Of a stretch of 64,000 bases of DNA, positions 50,604 through 61,226 are shown in pieces. The notes under the pieces are model-generated. The model was not told where the DNA came from. It was given only the letters and a program-made list of their open reading frames with translations, and did not search any database. This DNA comes from Sandaracinaceae bacterium (lineage in GTDB: Bacteria > Myxococcota_A > Polyangia > Polyangiales > JAFGIB01). The stretch lies in NCBI GenBank assembly GCA_017881055.1, contig JADGRF010000101.1:31304-95303 (forward strand), in the 5' to 3' direction. A program made the translations under genes and the position numbers. The stretch's first letter is position 1. Each line of letters starts with the position of its first letter.

Positions 50604-51127
50604 GACGCACGTTCTTTGCTTGCCGCCGTCAGCGGCAGACGGCGACGCATACCACTTTCCGCGCGCGTCCCTTGCACGTTGTCGTAGCCCGAACGCGCAC
50701 GCACGGAGGCGGTCCCGAGCAGCGCGAGCGCTGCCGCCAGCTTCAACAGCAGCGTCAGCTCGCGCACTGCGAACGTCGGGTGGCGCAGTAGATCGGCGAG
50801 CAGCACGGCACGCTCTGCGGGCACGAGCTGCGAGATCGTCGCAAAGCGTCCCCAGCGCCAGAACGGTGCAAGCGCTGCGAGCCACACGGCGGTGACCAGA
50901 CCGAACGAGGCCAGGCGTGTGCTCGCGCGGCGCAGGCGCATGAACGCCGACGTGTAGTCGACCTCGCCCGGCAGCGGCGAGAGGCCGACGTCGGACGCGG
51001 GTGCAAAGCCCGCGAGCAACTCACTCGCCCACTTCGTGGTGAGACGCATCACGCGAACGACCTCCGGTTGCGGAGAGCCCGAGCACGAACCGACCAGCGC
51101 AACCACTTCGCGCTTTCGGCCGCTCAT
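50600..51127 (-). CDS. Small hypothetical membrane protein, translationally overlapping the GMC oxidoreductase
   Basis: ORF with hydrophobic segments; stop overlaps the GTG start of the 49074-50603 gene. Confidence 0.6.
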   Translation of the reverse strand: MSGRKREVVALVGSCSGSPQPEVVRVMRLTTKWASELLAGFAPASDVGLSPLPGEVDYTSAFMRLRRASTRLASFGLVTAVWLAALAPFWRWGRFATISQLVPAERAVLLADLLRHPTFAVRELTLLLKLAAALALLGTASVRARSGYDNVQGTRAESGMRRRLPLTAASKERAS

Positions 51128-51221
51128 TCAGGTTGTGGCTTGCGGCGCGGCGCGCTGCAATGCGAACAACGCTGTCTACCGCAACGAATTGCGGTGCATG
51201 TGCGCTGCTTCAGGTGAGCAA

Positions 51222-52634
51222 TCAGCCGGCGGCGTTGCGGCTCCCTCGCTCGCGGCTGAGCACCTCGGCCACGCGCTCGTAAAGGTCGCGGAGCTCGAAC
51301 GGCTTGCGCAGGACCGCGTCCGGCTCACCGCCGGGCGCAAGTCGACGCGGTAGCTCGCTGCCGGTCACGATCATCGCGGCATTCACGGTGCCGACGGCTC
51401 GCAGGTGCGCGAGTGCGGCGTCTCCGCGCTGATCGCCGAGCAACAGATCGACGAGCGCGAGCTTGAACGGACCTTGCGCGCGCAACGCTTCGTTGAGGTT
51501 GGCTGCGAGCACGACTTCCGCCCCGCGCATCTGCAGGGCCGTACCAATCATCTCGCGCAGTGAGGGATCGTCATCGAGCACGAGAAAGCGGCCGTCGATG
51601 TGCTCGGACAGGAACACGCCGCTCGAGCGCTTTGCCGAGCTGATCGTGCGCTTGCGAGGCTTTTCCGCGGCGATGGCGCGCGGCAGGTCGATCTGAAAGC
51701 GCGTGCCCCGACCGGGCTGCGTGTCGAGCTCGATGCGGCCGCCGAGATCGCTCACCGCTTGCTTCACCGTGGCGAGGCCAATGCCCGAGCCCGAACGCTT
51801 CGTGGTGAAGTACGGCTCGAACACGCGCGCGCGCACGTCAGGCATCATGCCGGGGCCGTTGTCGCTGATGCACAGGTGCACGGTCTGGCCGGTTGCTGTC
51901 AGCTGGAACGTAACGACGCCGCGCTGAGGCAGCGCTTCCACGGCGTTCACAGCGAGATTCCAGACGATCGACCAGACGTTACCGCGATCACCCGCGACGC
52001 ACAGGCCCGGCGTGATGCTGGTGCGCACCGCGATGCTCTTCTTGAGCGCCTTGGGGATCAGCAAGCGGGCGGCTTCTTCGACGAACGCGGACAGGTCGAT
52101 GACCGGCGCATCGGGCTCGGTTCCGGTTTGACCGCTGACCTCGCCGAGCACCGTGCGCGCGGCGGACCACGCAGTCTCGGCGCTCTTTTCGATCAGGTCG
52201 AGCGCCTCATCGACGCGGGCGCCCTCTTTGGCGAGCCGGGCCCAGCCAGCGATCGCACCGAGCGCATTGGCGAGCTCGTGCGAAACGCGCGCCGAACGGT
52301 CGGTCGCGAGCGCGCGCCGCTGCAGCGCGGCGTCCTCCACCGACGGTGATGGGGCGAGGATGACTTGAACGCGACCGGCGCCGGCAGGCACGAACAACGC
52401 GTGCAAGCCGTGGCTGAACGACAGCTCGCCGCGTTCGCCTTGGCGCGCTCGCCGCACGCATGCGACCGCGGCCGCCGCTTGGTCGCCAGCGATCGGGCGA
52501 ATCGCGGCTTCGAGGTTGCGTGGCGACGCCTGGGTTCCGAGCGCATCGCGCGCAGCGGCATTGAGCCGGAGCGCGCCCGACTCATCTTCTTCCAGCAATG
52601 GAAGCCCGAGGCTTCCGCACAGCCAGTTGATCAA
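51222..52634 (-). CDS. Hybrid sensor histidine kinase with C-terminal receiver domain
   Basis: H-box RVSHELANALGAIAGW; N-box NLAVNAVEAL; DNGPGM; GSGIGLATVKQ; receiver FLVLDDDPSLREM, LALVDLLLGDQRGD, VLRKPFE. Confidence 0.92.
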   Translation of the reverse strand: MINWLCGSLGLPLLEEDESGALRLNAAARDALGTQASPRNLEAAIRPIAGDQAAAAVACVRRARQGERGELSFSHGLHALFVPAGAGRVQVILAPSPSVEDAALQRRALATDRSARVSHELANALGAIAGWARLAKEGARVDEALDLIEKSAETAWSAARTVLGEVSGQTGTEPDAPVIDLSAFVEEAARLLIPKALKKSIAVRTSITPGLCVAGDRGNVWSIVWNLAVNAVEALPQRGVVTFQLTATGQTVHLCISDNGPGMMPDVRARVFEPYFTTKRSGSGIGLATVKQAVSDLGGRIELDTQPGRGTRFQIDLPRAIAAEKPRKRTISSAKRSSGVFLSEHIDGRFLVLDDDPSLREMIGTALQMRGAEVVLAANLNEALRAQGPFKLALVDLLLGDQRGDAALAHLRAVGTVNAAMIVTGSELPRRLAPGGEPDAVLRKPFELRDLYERVAEVLSRERGSRNAAG

Positions 52635-52881
52635 GAAACAACCCCGCCAGAAAAATGCCGCAACACTGCAAACCTACTCGCGTTAGCTGGGCGAGTCAAC
52701 CGCTACCGGTGCTTACGTACAACTTCCCACATCCCGTAGCACGCGAAAGCCCCCGCTGGCGGTGGCGCGCGCAGGCCGAAAGTGCCGGGGCGCTACGGGC
52801 GGGCTAATAGCTGATCGAGCCAAGGCCTCGCAACACGCGACGGTGGCTTTCCGGGACCAGTTTGCTATTTTTCGCGCCCCC

Positions 52882-53187
52882 ATGGCCGCCCCGACCATCA
52901 CGATCGACGTCGTGCGACACGTTGCAAAGCTGGCTGCGCTTTCGCTGTCGCCGACTGAAGAAGAGACCATGTGCCGCGAGCTGCGGGCGATTCTCGCCTC
53001 GATGGCGGCGCTCGAGGCGCTCGACGTGAGCGGGGTTCCGCCGACGTTCCACGCGGTTGCGATGCACGGCGGGCTGCGTCCCGACGAAGTTCGCGATTCG
53101 TTTCCGCGCGCGGAGCTGCTCGCTGCAGCGCCCGCCCACGAGGCCGGTGGCTTCGCTGTGCCCAAAGTCATGGACGGGGAAGGTTGA
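52882..53187 (+). CDS. gatC: Asp-tRNA(Asn)/Glu-tRNA(Gln) amidotransferase subunit C
   Basis: [20 protein letters not shown]...; followed by gatA and gatB. Confidence 0.93.
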   Translation: MAAPTITIDVVRHVAKLAALSLSPTEEETMCRELRAILASMAALEALDVSGVPPTFHAVAMHGGLRPDEVRDSFPRAELLAAAPAHEAGGFAVPKVMDGEG

Positions 53188-53189
53188 TC

Positions 53190-54653
53190 GTGCGCGACGC
53201 AGCCGGCATGGCGGTCACGGAGCTCGCTGCAGCCATCGCGAGCGGTGAGCTGTCGGCGGTGGAAGTCACGCGTGCCACGCTCGCGCGCATCGCGGCGCGT
53301 GACGGTGTGACCCACGCGTATCTGCACGTCGACAGCGAGGGCGCGCTGCAGGCCGCCGCGCAGGTGGATCGTGCGCGTGCGCAAGGCGAGAAGCTTGGCG
53401 TGCTGGCGGGCGTGCCGATCGGCATCAAAGACTGCATGTGCACGCGCGGTCTGCCGACCACGTGTGCGTCGAAGATCCTCGAAGGCTACGTGCCGCCCTA
53501 CGACGCGCACGTCGTGGAGCGCGTGCGCGCAGCCGGTGGCGTGATCGTTGGCAAGCTCAACATGGACGAGTTCGCGATGGGCTCGTCGAACGAGAACTCG
53601 GCGTACGGCACCGCGAGAAACCCCTGGGACAGCGCGCGCACGCCAGGTGGCTCGTCCGGCGGCGCCGCAGCTGCAACGGCGGAAGGCCTCGCGGGCGCGA
53701 CGCTCGGCAGTGATACGGGTGGCTCGGTGCGTCAGCCCGCGAGCTACTGCGGTGTGACCGCGATCAAGCCCACGTACGGGCGCGTGTCGCGCTACGGTCT
53801 GATCGCGTTCGCATCGTCACTCGATCAGGTCGGACCGATCGCGCGCAACGTGCGCGATGCGGCGCGCATGCTCGGTGTGATCGCGGGTCACGATCCGCGC
53901 GATGCCACGAGCGTCACGCGGCCGGTCGACGACTACGAAGCGGAGTGCGGCAAGGACGTCCGGGGCCTGCGCGTCGGTGTGGTCAAGGGGGCGACCGATC
54001 GTGGCTGCGATCCTGCTGTGGTCGAGGCGTTCGCGCGGACGCAGAAGCAGCTGACGGCGCTCGGTTGCGAGCTGGTCGAGGTCGAGCTGCCGCACCAGGA
54101 ACACGCGCTCGCCGTGTATTACATCATCGCGCCGGCCGAGGCGTCGTCGAACCTGGCGCGCTTCGATGGCATGCGGTACGGCCTGCGCGTCAACGGGGAC
54201 GACCTGCGCGACACCTACGCGCGCACGCGCGGCGCGGGCTTCGGCCCGGAAGTGAAGCGCCGCATCATGCTGGGCACGTACGCGCTGTCAGCTGGCTACT
54301 ACGATGCGTTCTATCTGAAAGCGCAGAAGGTTCGCACGTTGATCAAGCGCGACTTCACGCAGGCTTTTTCGCGCTGCGATGTGCTGATCACGCCCACCGC
54401 GCCGACGGCCGCGTTCAAGTTCGGCGAGAAGAGCGGCGACCCGATGTCCATGTACATGCAGGACATCTTCACGCTGCCGCCGAGCCTCGCGGGCATCCCG
54501 GCCGTGAGCGTTCCGTGCGGGCTCTCCCCGGACGGCTTGCCGATCGGCCTGCAAATCTGCGCGCCGGAGCTCGAGGAGAAGCGCCTCGTACGCATCGGTC
54601 ACGCATTCGAGACCGCGATTGCCTGGAACCATCGGCCGCCGAGGTTTTCATAG
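53190..54653 (+). CDS. gatA: Asp-tRNA(Asn)/Glu-tRNA(Gln) amidotransferase subunit A
   Basis: Amidase signature [52 protein letters not shown] 53190 or ATG 53208 start. Confidence 0.96.
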   Translation: MRDAAGMAVTELAAAIASGELSAVEVTRATLARIAARDGVTHAYLHVDSEGALQAAAQVDRARAQGEKLGVLAGVPIGIKDCMCTRGLPTTCASKILEGYVPPYDAHVVERVRAAGGVIVGKLNMDEFAMGSSNENSAYGTARNPWDSARTPGGSSGGAAAATAEGLAGATLGSDTGGSVRQPASYCGVTAIKPTYGRVSRYGLIAFASSLDQVGPIARNVRDAARMLGVIAGHDPRDATSVTRPVDDYEAECGKDVRGLRVGVVKGATDRGCDPAVVEAFARTQKQLTALGCELVEVELPHQEHALAVYYIIAPAEASSNLARFDGMRYGLRVNGDDLRDTYARTRGAGFGPEVKRRIMLGTYALSAGYYDAFYLKAQKVRTLIKRDFTQAFSRCDVLITPTAPTAAFKFGEKSGDPMSMYMQDIFTLPPSLAGIPAVSVPCGLSPDGLPIGLQICAPELEEKRLVRIGHAFETAIAWNHRPPRFS

Positions 54654-54655
54654 AC

Positions 54656-56125
54656 ATGGCCGAGTACGAAACAGTGATTGGGCTCGAGGTGCATGCACAG
54701 CTGACGACGAAGAGCAAGCTGTTCTGCGGCTGCTCGATCGAGTTCGGCGCGCCGCCGAATACGCACGTGTGTCCGGTGTGCCTCGGGCTGCCGGGCTCGT
54801 TGCCGGTCGTGAATGCGGGTGCGGTCGAGCGCGCGATGCGTGCGGCGCTCGCGCTCGGCTGCACCGTGCGTGAGCACAGCGTGTTTGCACGCAAGAACTA
54901 TTTTTATCCGGACCTCGCGAAGAACTATCAGATCTCGCAGTACGAGCTGCCGCTGAACGAGAATGGGCGGCTGGTCGTCGAAGTTGAAGGCACGACGCGC
55001 GAGGTGATCATTCAGCGCATCCATCTCGAGGAGGATGCCGCGAAGAACATTCACGGCGCGGGCTCGGGTGAAAGCACGCTGGTCGACTACAATCGTGCGG
55101 GCACCGCGCTCATGGAGATCGTGAGCGGACCGGACCTGCGCAGCTCGTCCGAGGCCGAGGAGTACTTGAAGCGCTTGCGTGAGATCCTGATGTGCCTCGG
55201 CGTCAACGACGGAAACCTCGAGGAGGGCTCGTTTCGCTGTGACGCCAACGTGTCGATTCGGCCGGTGGGTCAGAAGAAGCTCGGCACGCGTTGCGAGCTG
55301 AAGAACATCAACTCGTTTCGCTTCGTGCGCAAAGCCATCGACTACGAAGTCGCGCGGCAGATCACCGTGGTGTCGGGTGGAGGCACGATCCGTCAGGAAA
55401 CGCGCACCTGGAACGAGACGCAGGGCAAGACGCTGCCGATGCGCAGTAAGGAAGAGGCGATGGACTATCGCTACTTCCCCGATCCGGATCTGCCGGCGCT
55501 AGCTGTGACGCCGGAAGCAATCGAAGCTGCGCGCGCCGCGTTGCCGGAGCTGCCCGAAGCTAAACGTGCTCGGTATCTTGCGGAGCTCGGTCTCACGGCG
55601 GCGGATGCGTCGGTGCTCACGGGGCATCCGGAGATTGCGCGCTACTTCGAAGCGAGCGTGGCTGCGTTGCTTGCGCGCGCGAACAAGCTGACACGCGACG
55701 CTGCTGGCAAGCGCGTGGCGAATTTCGTGCAGTCTGAAGTGCTGCGCTACGCGAAAGCCGATGGGCTGCGCGTCGAGCTGCCGGTCACGAGCGATCACGT
55801 CGCGGAGTTGCTCGCGCTGGTCGAGAGCGGCGAGATCAGCGGCAAGCAGGCCAAGAGCGTGCTGGCCGACGTCATGGCGAGCGGGAAGAGTCCCGCGAAA
55901 GTCGTGGCGGAGCAGGGCTTGAGTCAGGTCAGCGATACGGCGGCGATCGAAGCCGCAGCGCGTGAGGTGCTGGCCGCGAACGCGCCGAACGTCGCGCTGT
56001 ACAAGGCGGGCAAGACGAACGTGATGGGTTTCTTCGTCGGGCAAGTCATGAAGGCCATGAAGGGCGCGGGCAATCCACGCCTGGTCAACGAAGTGCTACA
56101 GAAGCTTTTGTCCGAGGCGCCATGA
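54656..56125 (+). CDS. gatB: Asp-tRNA(Asn)/Glu-tRNA(Gln) amidotransferase subunit B
   Basis: [60 protein letters not shown]. Confidence 0.97.
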   Translation: MAEYETVIGLEVHAQLTTKSKLFCGCSIEFGAPPNTHVCPVCLGLPGSLPVVNAGAVERAMRAALALGCTVREHSVFARKNYFYPDLAKNYQISQYELPLNENGRLVVEVEGTTREVIIQRIHLEEDAAKNIHGAGSGESTLVDYNRAGTALMEIVSGPDLRSSSEAEEYLKRLREILMCLGVNDGNLEEGSFRCDANVSIRPVGQKKLGTRCELKNINSFRFVRKAIDYEVARQITVVSGGGTIRQETRTWNETQGKTLPMRSKEEAMDYRYFPDPDLPALAVTPEAIEAARAALPELPEAKRARYLAELGLTAADASVLTGHPEIARYFEASVAALLARANKLTRDAAGKRVANFVQSEVLRYAKADGLRVELPVTSDHVAELLALVESGEISGKQAKSVLADVMASGKSPAKVVAEQGLSQVSDTAAIEAAAREVLAANAPNVALYKAGKTNVMGFFVGQVMKAMKGAGNPRLVNEVLQKLLSEAP

Positions 56126-57234
56126 GCGGTAGCGCTGATTCTAGTGATTCGGCGCGCCTGTCGCGTGCGGCGCTCTCTCACGCGAAGTACTTCGCGGTCG
56201 AGTTCGATCCCGCGACGCTCGAGATCGTGATGCTCGACCAGCGCAAGCTGCCGACGCAGATTGTCTACTATCGCTATCGCAAGCCGGACGAAGTCGTGGT
56301 GGCGATTCGTGACATGGTCGTGCGCGGTGCTCCCGCGATTGGGATTGCAGCTGCGTATGGGCTCGCGCTCTTGGCGTTCTCGGAGCGCGGCGATGCGAAG
56401 AGCTACCTGGTGAGCAACGGTGTCGCGTCGCGCATCCTGAACGCGGCGCGGCCGACGGCCGTGAACTTGGCGTGGGCGATTGCGCGCATGGGCCGACGTG
56501 CCGCGGAGGTTGCGCATGATGCGCCGGAGCTTCGTGCGCAGCGCATGCTGGCGGAAGCTGAAGCGATCCATCGTGAAGACGTGCTGGCGTGCAAGGCCAT
56601 GGGTGCGCTGGGTGCCGAGCGTGTGCCCGAAGGCGCGACCATCCTCACGCACTGCAACGCCGGCGCGCTCGCGACCGGCGGCTACGGTACTGCACTCGGC
56701 GTGATTCGCGCCGCGCACGCGCAGGGCAAGAACATTCGCGTGCTCGCGGACGAGACGCGGCCGTATCTGCAGGGCGCTCGCCTGACTGCCTGGGAGCTGC
56801 ACCAGGATGGCATTCCCGTCGAAGTGATCACGGACTCCATGGCGGCGCACTTCTTTCAGCGCGGCGAGATCGGCTTCTGCGTCGTGGGCAGCGACCGCAT
56901 CGCGGCGAATGGGGATGTCGCGAATAAGATTGGCACCTACGGTGTGGCCGTGCTCGCGAGCTTTCACGGTGTGCCGTTCACGGTCGCCGCACCGTGGAGC
57001 ACCGTGGACCTCGCATGTCCGAGCGGCCTCGAGATCCCGATCGAGCAGCGCTCGCGCGATGAAGTGGCGCGGATCGGCGACCAGATCGTGGTGGCCGATG
57101 GCATTGGTTGTAGGCATCCGGCGTTCGATGTGACACCGGCGCGCCTGGTGACCGAGGTGTTCACGGAGCGCGGTGCGTTCAAGCCCGCGCAGGGCGGTAA
57201 GCCTGCGGATCTGTTGCCGCCCGTGGGCCGTTGA
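56122..57234 (+). CDS. mtnA: S-methyl-5-thioribose-1-phosphate isomerase
   Basis: [76 protein letters not shown]. Confidence 0.95.
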   Translation: MSGSADSSDSARLSRAALSHAKYFAVEFDPATLEIVMLDQRKLPTQIVYYRYRKPDEVVVAIRDMVVRGAPAIGIAAAYGLALLAFSERGDAKSYLVSNGVASRILNAARPTAVNLAWAIARMGRRAAEVAHDAPELRAQRMLAEAEAIHREDVLACKAMGALGAERVPEGATILTHCNAGALATGGYGTALGVIRAAHAQGKNIRVLADETRPYLQGARLTAWELHQDGIPVEVITDSMAAHFFQRGEIGFCVVGSDRIAANGDVANKIGTYGVAVLASFHGVPFTVAAPWSTVDLACPSGLEIPIEQRSRDEVARIGDQIVVADGIGCRHPAFDVTPARLVTEVFTERGAFKPAQGGKPADLLPPVGR

Positions 57235-57291
57235 GCTCTCGGCAAGAGCGGCACGTGTGACAGAGGCGCGGCCCTTCAGTAGCATGGAGCC

Positions 57292-57924
57292 ATGAGCGAG
57301 TCGCCGATCGCGTTCTGCATGCAGCGTTTGCCCGAGCTGTTCACCGAGTTGAAGGCGAACGCGGAACGACGCGCGGCGGGCGGCGACAAGCGCGTGGAGG
57401 CGCGGCTCGCAGACGTGAACGCGGCGGGCGTGACCGTGCGTCTGTCGTTCACGGGTGATGGCGGCGGTGAGGTGTTCGTGGCGATGGATCGCGGCGATCT
57501 GCGGGTTACGCGCGAGCGGCCGGAAAAGCCCCCGCTTCGCTATGCGTTGTCGGTTCCCGACTCGGTCGCGCAGCTTGCGCTCGGCTTCTTCTCGCGCCGC
57601 CTGTTGGACGACGCGGCGCAGCACGATGCTCTGCCGGGCTTTGCTTCTGCGCGCGCCGACAAGCTCTTCAGCATGTACAAGTTCGCGTTCGATCTGAGCT
57701 TGTCCGCTGTACCCGAGGCGGGTGACGTGCTCGTGCGTATCGCGCTCGGTCGTGATCTCCCCGCTGCGCCTGAGTTCACGGTGCGCGCGGCGTATCCCGA
57801 GTTGGCGGCTGCGCGTGGACGAGGCGCCGGCATGCAAGAGTTACTGGCCGCGGGCAAGATCGCGATCTCGGGCGACATGGCGAAAGCGATGATGCTCGGC
57901 ATGACGCTCACTCAACTACGCTGA
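57292..57924 (+). CDS. SCP2 sterol-binding-like domain protein
   Basis: C-terminal LLAAGKIAISGDMAKAMMLGM is SCP2-like; otherwise a continuous ORF. Confidence 0.55.
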   Translation: MSESPIAFCMQRLPELFTELKANAERRAAGGDKRVEARLADVNAAGVTVRLSFTGDGGGEVFVAMDRGDLRVTRERPEKPPLRYALSVPDSVAQLALGFFSRRLLDDAAQHDALPGFASARADKLFSMYKFAFDLSLSAVPEAGDVLVRIALGRDLPAAPEFTVRAAYPELAAARGRGAGMQELLAAGKIAISGDMAKAMMLGMTLTQLR

Positions 57925-57939
57925 CCGCGAGCACGCACC

Positions 57940-58392
57940 ATGAACAGGCACATGAACGAAGACGTGCTCGAAGCGTTGTCGGAGCTGCTTGCGGCGGAGC
58001 TACCGGGCTTGCAGATCAGCGGCACGAACATGCAAGTCACGCTCGAGACGCGCTACGGGCGCGTGCTCTTGCGCTTCGACTTCGACCCGACGACCGAGTC
58101 GATTCGCATGTACACAGCGGTGCCGCCGCCGGCAGGTGCCGGCCCGGAGTTCCTGCTCTGGTGTCTGTCGACCAACACGCTCTACTGGGACGTGAAGATC
58201 GGCCTCGATCCCCAAGGCATGCTGCTCGTGCACGCGGACGTGGATCTCGACCAAGCCGACCTCACCACGACCGCGCGCGTGCTGATTGAACGCGTGGTCG
58301 GCATGCGCGAGCTGCTCGACGACGACTTGGTCGAGTACCTGATCCGCCACAAGCTCGCGACCCCGTCCCAGCAAGAGCGCTGGACGAAGTAG
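57940..58392 (+). CDS. Hypothetical protein, CesT/YbjN-like
   Basis: Short acidic ORF; weak resemblance to type III chaperone/YbjN fold. Confidence 0.5.
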   Translation: MNRHMNEDVLEALSELLAAELPGLQISGTNMQVTLETRYGRVLLRFDFDPTTESIRMYTAVPPPAGAGPEFLLWCLSTNTLYWDVKIGLDPQGMLLVHADVDLDQADLTTTARVLIERVVGMRELLDDDLVEYLIRHKLATPSQQERWTK

Positions 58393-58406
58393 CGGAGCGT
58401 GGGCGA

Positions 58407-59750
58407 TCAGCTACCGTTGCGCTCGTTGCGCCACAGGTCTTCCGTGGTTTGGCGCACGCGGATCACTTCGAAGCCGGCGCCATCCACGAGCACTTCGGCC
58501 GCGAACGGGCGGCTGTTGTACGTGCTGCCCATGACGGCGCCGTAGGCACCGGCGCCGCGGATCGCAAGCAAGTCGCCGCGCGCCACTTCCGGCAGGTTGC
58601 GGTCGTGCGCGAAGAAGTCGCCGGACTCGCAGACGGGACCGACCACGTCGGCGGGCGTCTCGGGCGCACCGGCTTTGGTCGCGACGGGCACGATGGCATG
58701 GTATGCGCGATACAGGGCAGGGCGGATCAGCTCGGTCATCGCGGCATCCACGATCACGAAGCGTTTCTTGCTCTGTTCCTTCACGTACACGACACGTGTC
58801 AGCAGCACACCTGAGTCGCCGACGATTGAACGGCCAGGCTCGACGATCAGCTGGGCACCGAGCTTGTCGGCGCCGCCTCTTCGCATGCTGTCGATGATGG
58901 CGCGACCGAATATCGCGCGGCTCTGCGCGTCGCGCTCCTCGTTGCCGTACAGGATCGGCCAGCCGCCGCCGGCGTCGAGCGTGGTGATCTTCGCGCCGGC
59001 TGCTGCGCACTCGCACGCAAACGCGGCAGTGATGGCCACAGCGTCACCGATTGGTTCCGGCGAGAGCACCATCGAGCCGATGTGACAGGCTACGCCTTCG
59101 AGGTGCAGGTGCTTGCTGGCGATGATCCGCGGCAAGAGCTTGCGCGCGACGTCGAGCTCGAGACCGAACTTGGAGTTGTGCAGACCCGTGGCGATGTACG
59201 GATGCGTTGCGGCATCGACGTTCGGGTTCACGCGTAGCGCGATCTTGGCTTGTACGCCGAGCTCGGCGGCGACCGCTTCGATGGCGTCGATCTCAGGCGC
59301 GCTCTCGACGTGCAGCGAGCGGATGTTGGCTTCCAACGCCGCGCGAATCTCGGCGTCGGTCTTGCCTACGCCACTGAATACGATCTTCGCAGGCGAGAAG
59401 CCGGCTTTCAGCGCGCGCGCAAGCTCGCCGCCGGACACGATGTCGGCACCGGCGCCGGCACGCGCCAGGCGCGATAGGATGGCGAGGTTCGAGTTGGCTT
59501 TGACCGCGTACGCCACCATGTGCGGCACATCGGACAGCGCAGCGTCGATCCCGCGATACGCTTCGTCGATGGCTGCGGCGCTGTACACGTACGTGGGCGT
59601 GCCTACGTGCTCCGCAATTTCGTCGAGTGGCACCGAGTCCGCGTGCAGCACGCCTTCGTGCGAGACGAAGTGCTTCGAAGCGGGGACGCGTTGGTGGCCG
59701 GATGCGGGTTGATCAGGTGCTGATTGTTTCGGTGCTGCCACGGGACTCAC
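58407..59750 (-). CDS. lysA: Diaminopimelate decarboxylase
   Basis: PTYVYSAAAIDEAYRGI, YAVKANSNLAIL, GGGWPI, EPGRSIVGDSGVLLTRV, GPVCESGDFFAHDR, GAYGAVMGSTYNSRP. Start overlaps the argH stop by 4 bp. Confidence 0.96.
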   Translation of the reverse strand: MSPVAAPKQSAPDQPASGHQRVPASKHFVSHEGVLHADSVPLDEIAEHVGTPTYVYSAAAIDEAYRGIDAALSDVPHMVAYAVKANSNLAILSRLARAGAGADIVSGGELARALKAGFSPAKIVFSGVGKTDAEIRAALEANIRSLHVESAPEIDAIEAVAAELGVQAKIALRVNPNVDAATHPYIATGLHNSKFGLELDVARKLLPRIIASKHLHLEGVACHIGSMVLSPEPIGDAVAITAAFACECAAAGAKITTLDAGGGWPILYGNEERDAQSRAIFGRAIIDSMRRGGADKLGAQLIVEPGRSIVGDSGVLLTRVVYVKEQSKKRFVIVDAAMTELIRPALYRAYHAIVPVATKAGAPETPADVVGPVCESGDFFAHDRNLPEVARGDLLAIRGAGAYGAVMGSTYNSRPFAAEVLVDGAGFEVIRVRQTTEDLWRNERNGS

Positions 59751-61180
59751 GGCTCCGTACGAACTGAAAAACGAGTGGCGAGAGCGGCGAGATCCAAGCC
59801 TCGCGTTTGTAGGCGCTGGCGGAGGGCTGTGATTTCGGCGAGCACCATGCTGCGCGCGGGACCGCCAGGCAAGTTGCGTCGCTCGATTGCCGTCTCGGGA
59901 TCGAGCGCGCGGTAGACGTCTTGTTCGAAGGCCGGGTGCTCGGCCTTGAGCTCGTCGAGCGAGAGGCCGGAGAGCGTCGTGCCCTTGTCGAGTGCGCGTC
60001 GCACGAGGCGCCCCGCCACGTGGTGCGCATTGCGGAAGGGCACGCCCTTGCTCGCGAGATAGTCGGCAACCTCGGTGGCGTCGACGAAGCCTTCGCCGAG
60101 CGCTTTATGCATGCGCGCGGCATCGAAGCGCGCGCTGCCGATCGAGCCCGCGAGCACCGTGAGCGACGCATCGACCGTGTCGAACGCGTCGAACACGGGC
60201 GGCTTGTCTTCCTGCATGTCGCGGTTGTACGCGAGCGGTAGACCCTTGAGCATGACCATGAGCGCGACCAAGTCGCCGACCACGCGTCCGCACTTGCCGC
60301 GCACCAGCTCGGCCATGTCGGGGTTCTTCTTCTGCGGCATCATCGACGAGCCGGTCGTGAAGGCGTCGCTCATCTGCACGAAGCCGAACTCCTGCGAGCT
60401 CCAGAGCACGAGCTCCTCGGCGATGCGCGACAGGTGGATCGCGCAGTTGGCGAGGCACGCGACCGTCTCCACCAAGAAGTCGCGGTCGCCCACGGCATCG
60501 AGCGAGTTGCGGGTCACGCCATCGAAGCCGAGCTCTTTCGCGGTCATCTCGCGATCGAGCGGGAAGGTAGTCGCGGCCAGCGCACCCGAGCCCAGCGGGG
60601 AGAGGTTCATGCGACGTGCGGCGTCGAGCAGCCGCGAGCGATCGCGCTCGAGCATTTCGCTCCAGGCGAGTACGTGGTGCGCGAGTCGAACCGGCTGCGC
60701 GCGCTGCAGGTGCGTGTAGCCGGGCATCAGCACTTCCACGGTACTTCGCGCGCGCAACGCGAGCACGCCCAGCATCTGGTCGATGCGGCCGGTCGTGGCG
60801 ATGCAAGCGTCGCGCGTCCACATGCGCATGTCGGTCGCGACCTGGTCGTTGCGGCTGCGCGCTGTGTGCAGGCGTGCACCGGCTTCGCCGATGCGCTCGG
60901 TGAGCGTGGCCTCGAGGTTCATGTGCACGTCTTCGCGTGCCGGGTCCCAGACCAGCGTGCCGGCCTCGCCTTCTTTCGCGAGTTGGCTGAGCCCGCCGAC
61001 GATGCGCTCCACGTCTTCATTGGAGATGATGCCGCGTGCGCCGAGCATGCGCGCGTGGGCGATCGAGCCGCGGATGTCCTGTGGGTACAGACGCTTGTCG
61101 ACATCTACGCTGGCGCTGAAGGCCGCCGCTTGCGCATCGAGGTCTTGATCGAATCGTCCGCCCCAGCTCTTGTCACTCAT
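59747..61180 (-). CDS. argH: Argininosuccinate lyase
   Basis: WGGRFDQ; LHTARSRNDQVATD; GYTHLQRAQPVRLAHH; GSSMMPQKKNPDMAELVRGKCGRV. Confidence 0.97.
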   Translation of the reverse strand: MSDKSWGGRFDQDLDAQAAAFSASVDVDKRLYPQDIRGSIAHARMLGARGIISNEDVERIVGGLSQLAKEGEAGTLVWDPAREDVHMNLEATLTERIGEAGARLHTARSRNDQVATDMRMWTRDACIATTGRIDQMLGVLALRARSTVEVLMPGYTHLQRAQPVRLAHHVLAWSEMLERDRSRLLDAARRMNLSPLGSGALAATTFPLDREMTAKELGFDGVTRNSLDAVGDRDFLVETVACLANCAIHLSRIAEELVLWSSQEFGFVQMSDAFTTGSSMMPQKKNPDMAELVRGKCGRVVGDLVALMVMLKGLPLAYNRDMQEDKPPVFDAFDTVDASLTVLAGSIGSARFDAARMHKALGEGFVDATEVADYLASKGVPFRNAHHVAGRLVRRALDKGTTLSGLSLDELKAEHPAFEQDVYRALDPETAIERRNLPGGPARSMVLAEITALRQRLQTRGLDLAALATRFSVRTEP

Positions 61181-61226
61181 GCTTGCCTCACGCCACCCGT
61201 CACACGCATCACGCGCCGTAAACCAC

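Noticed and set aside
55924-57837. 637-aa minus-strand ORF
   Set aside because: Antisense shadow of gatB, mtnA and the SCP2-like gene, all of which have clear family motifs on the plus strand.
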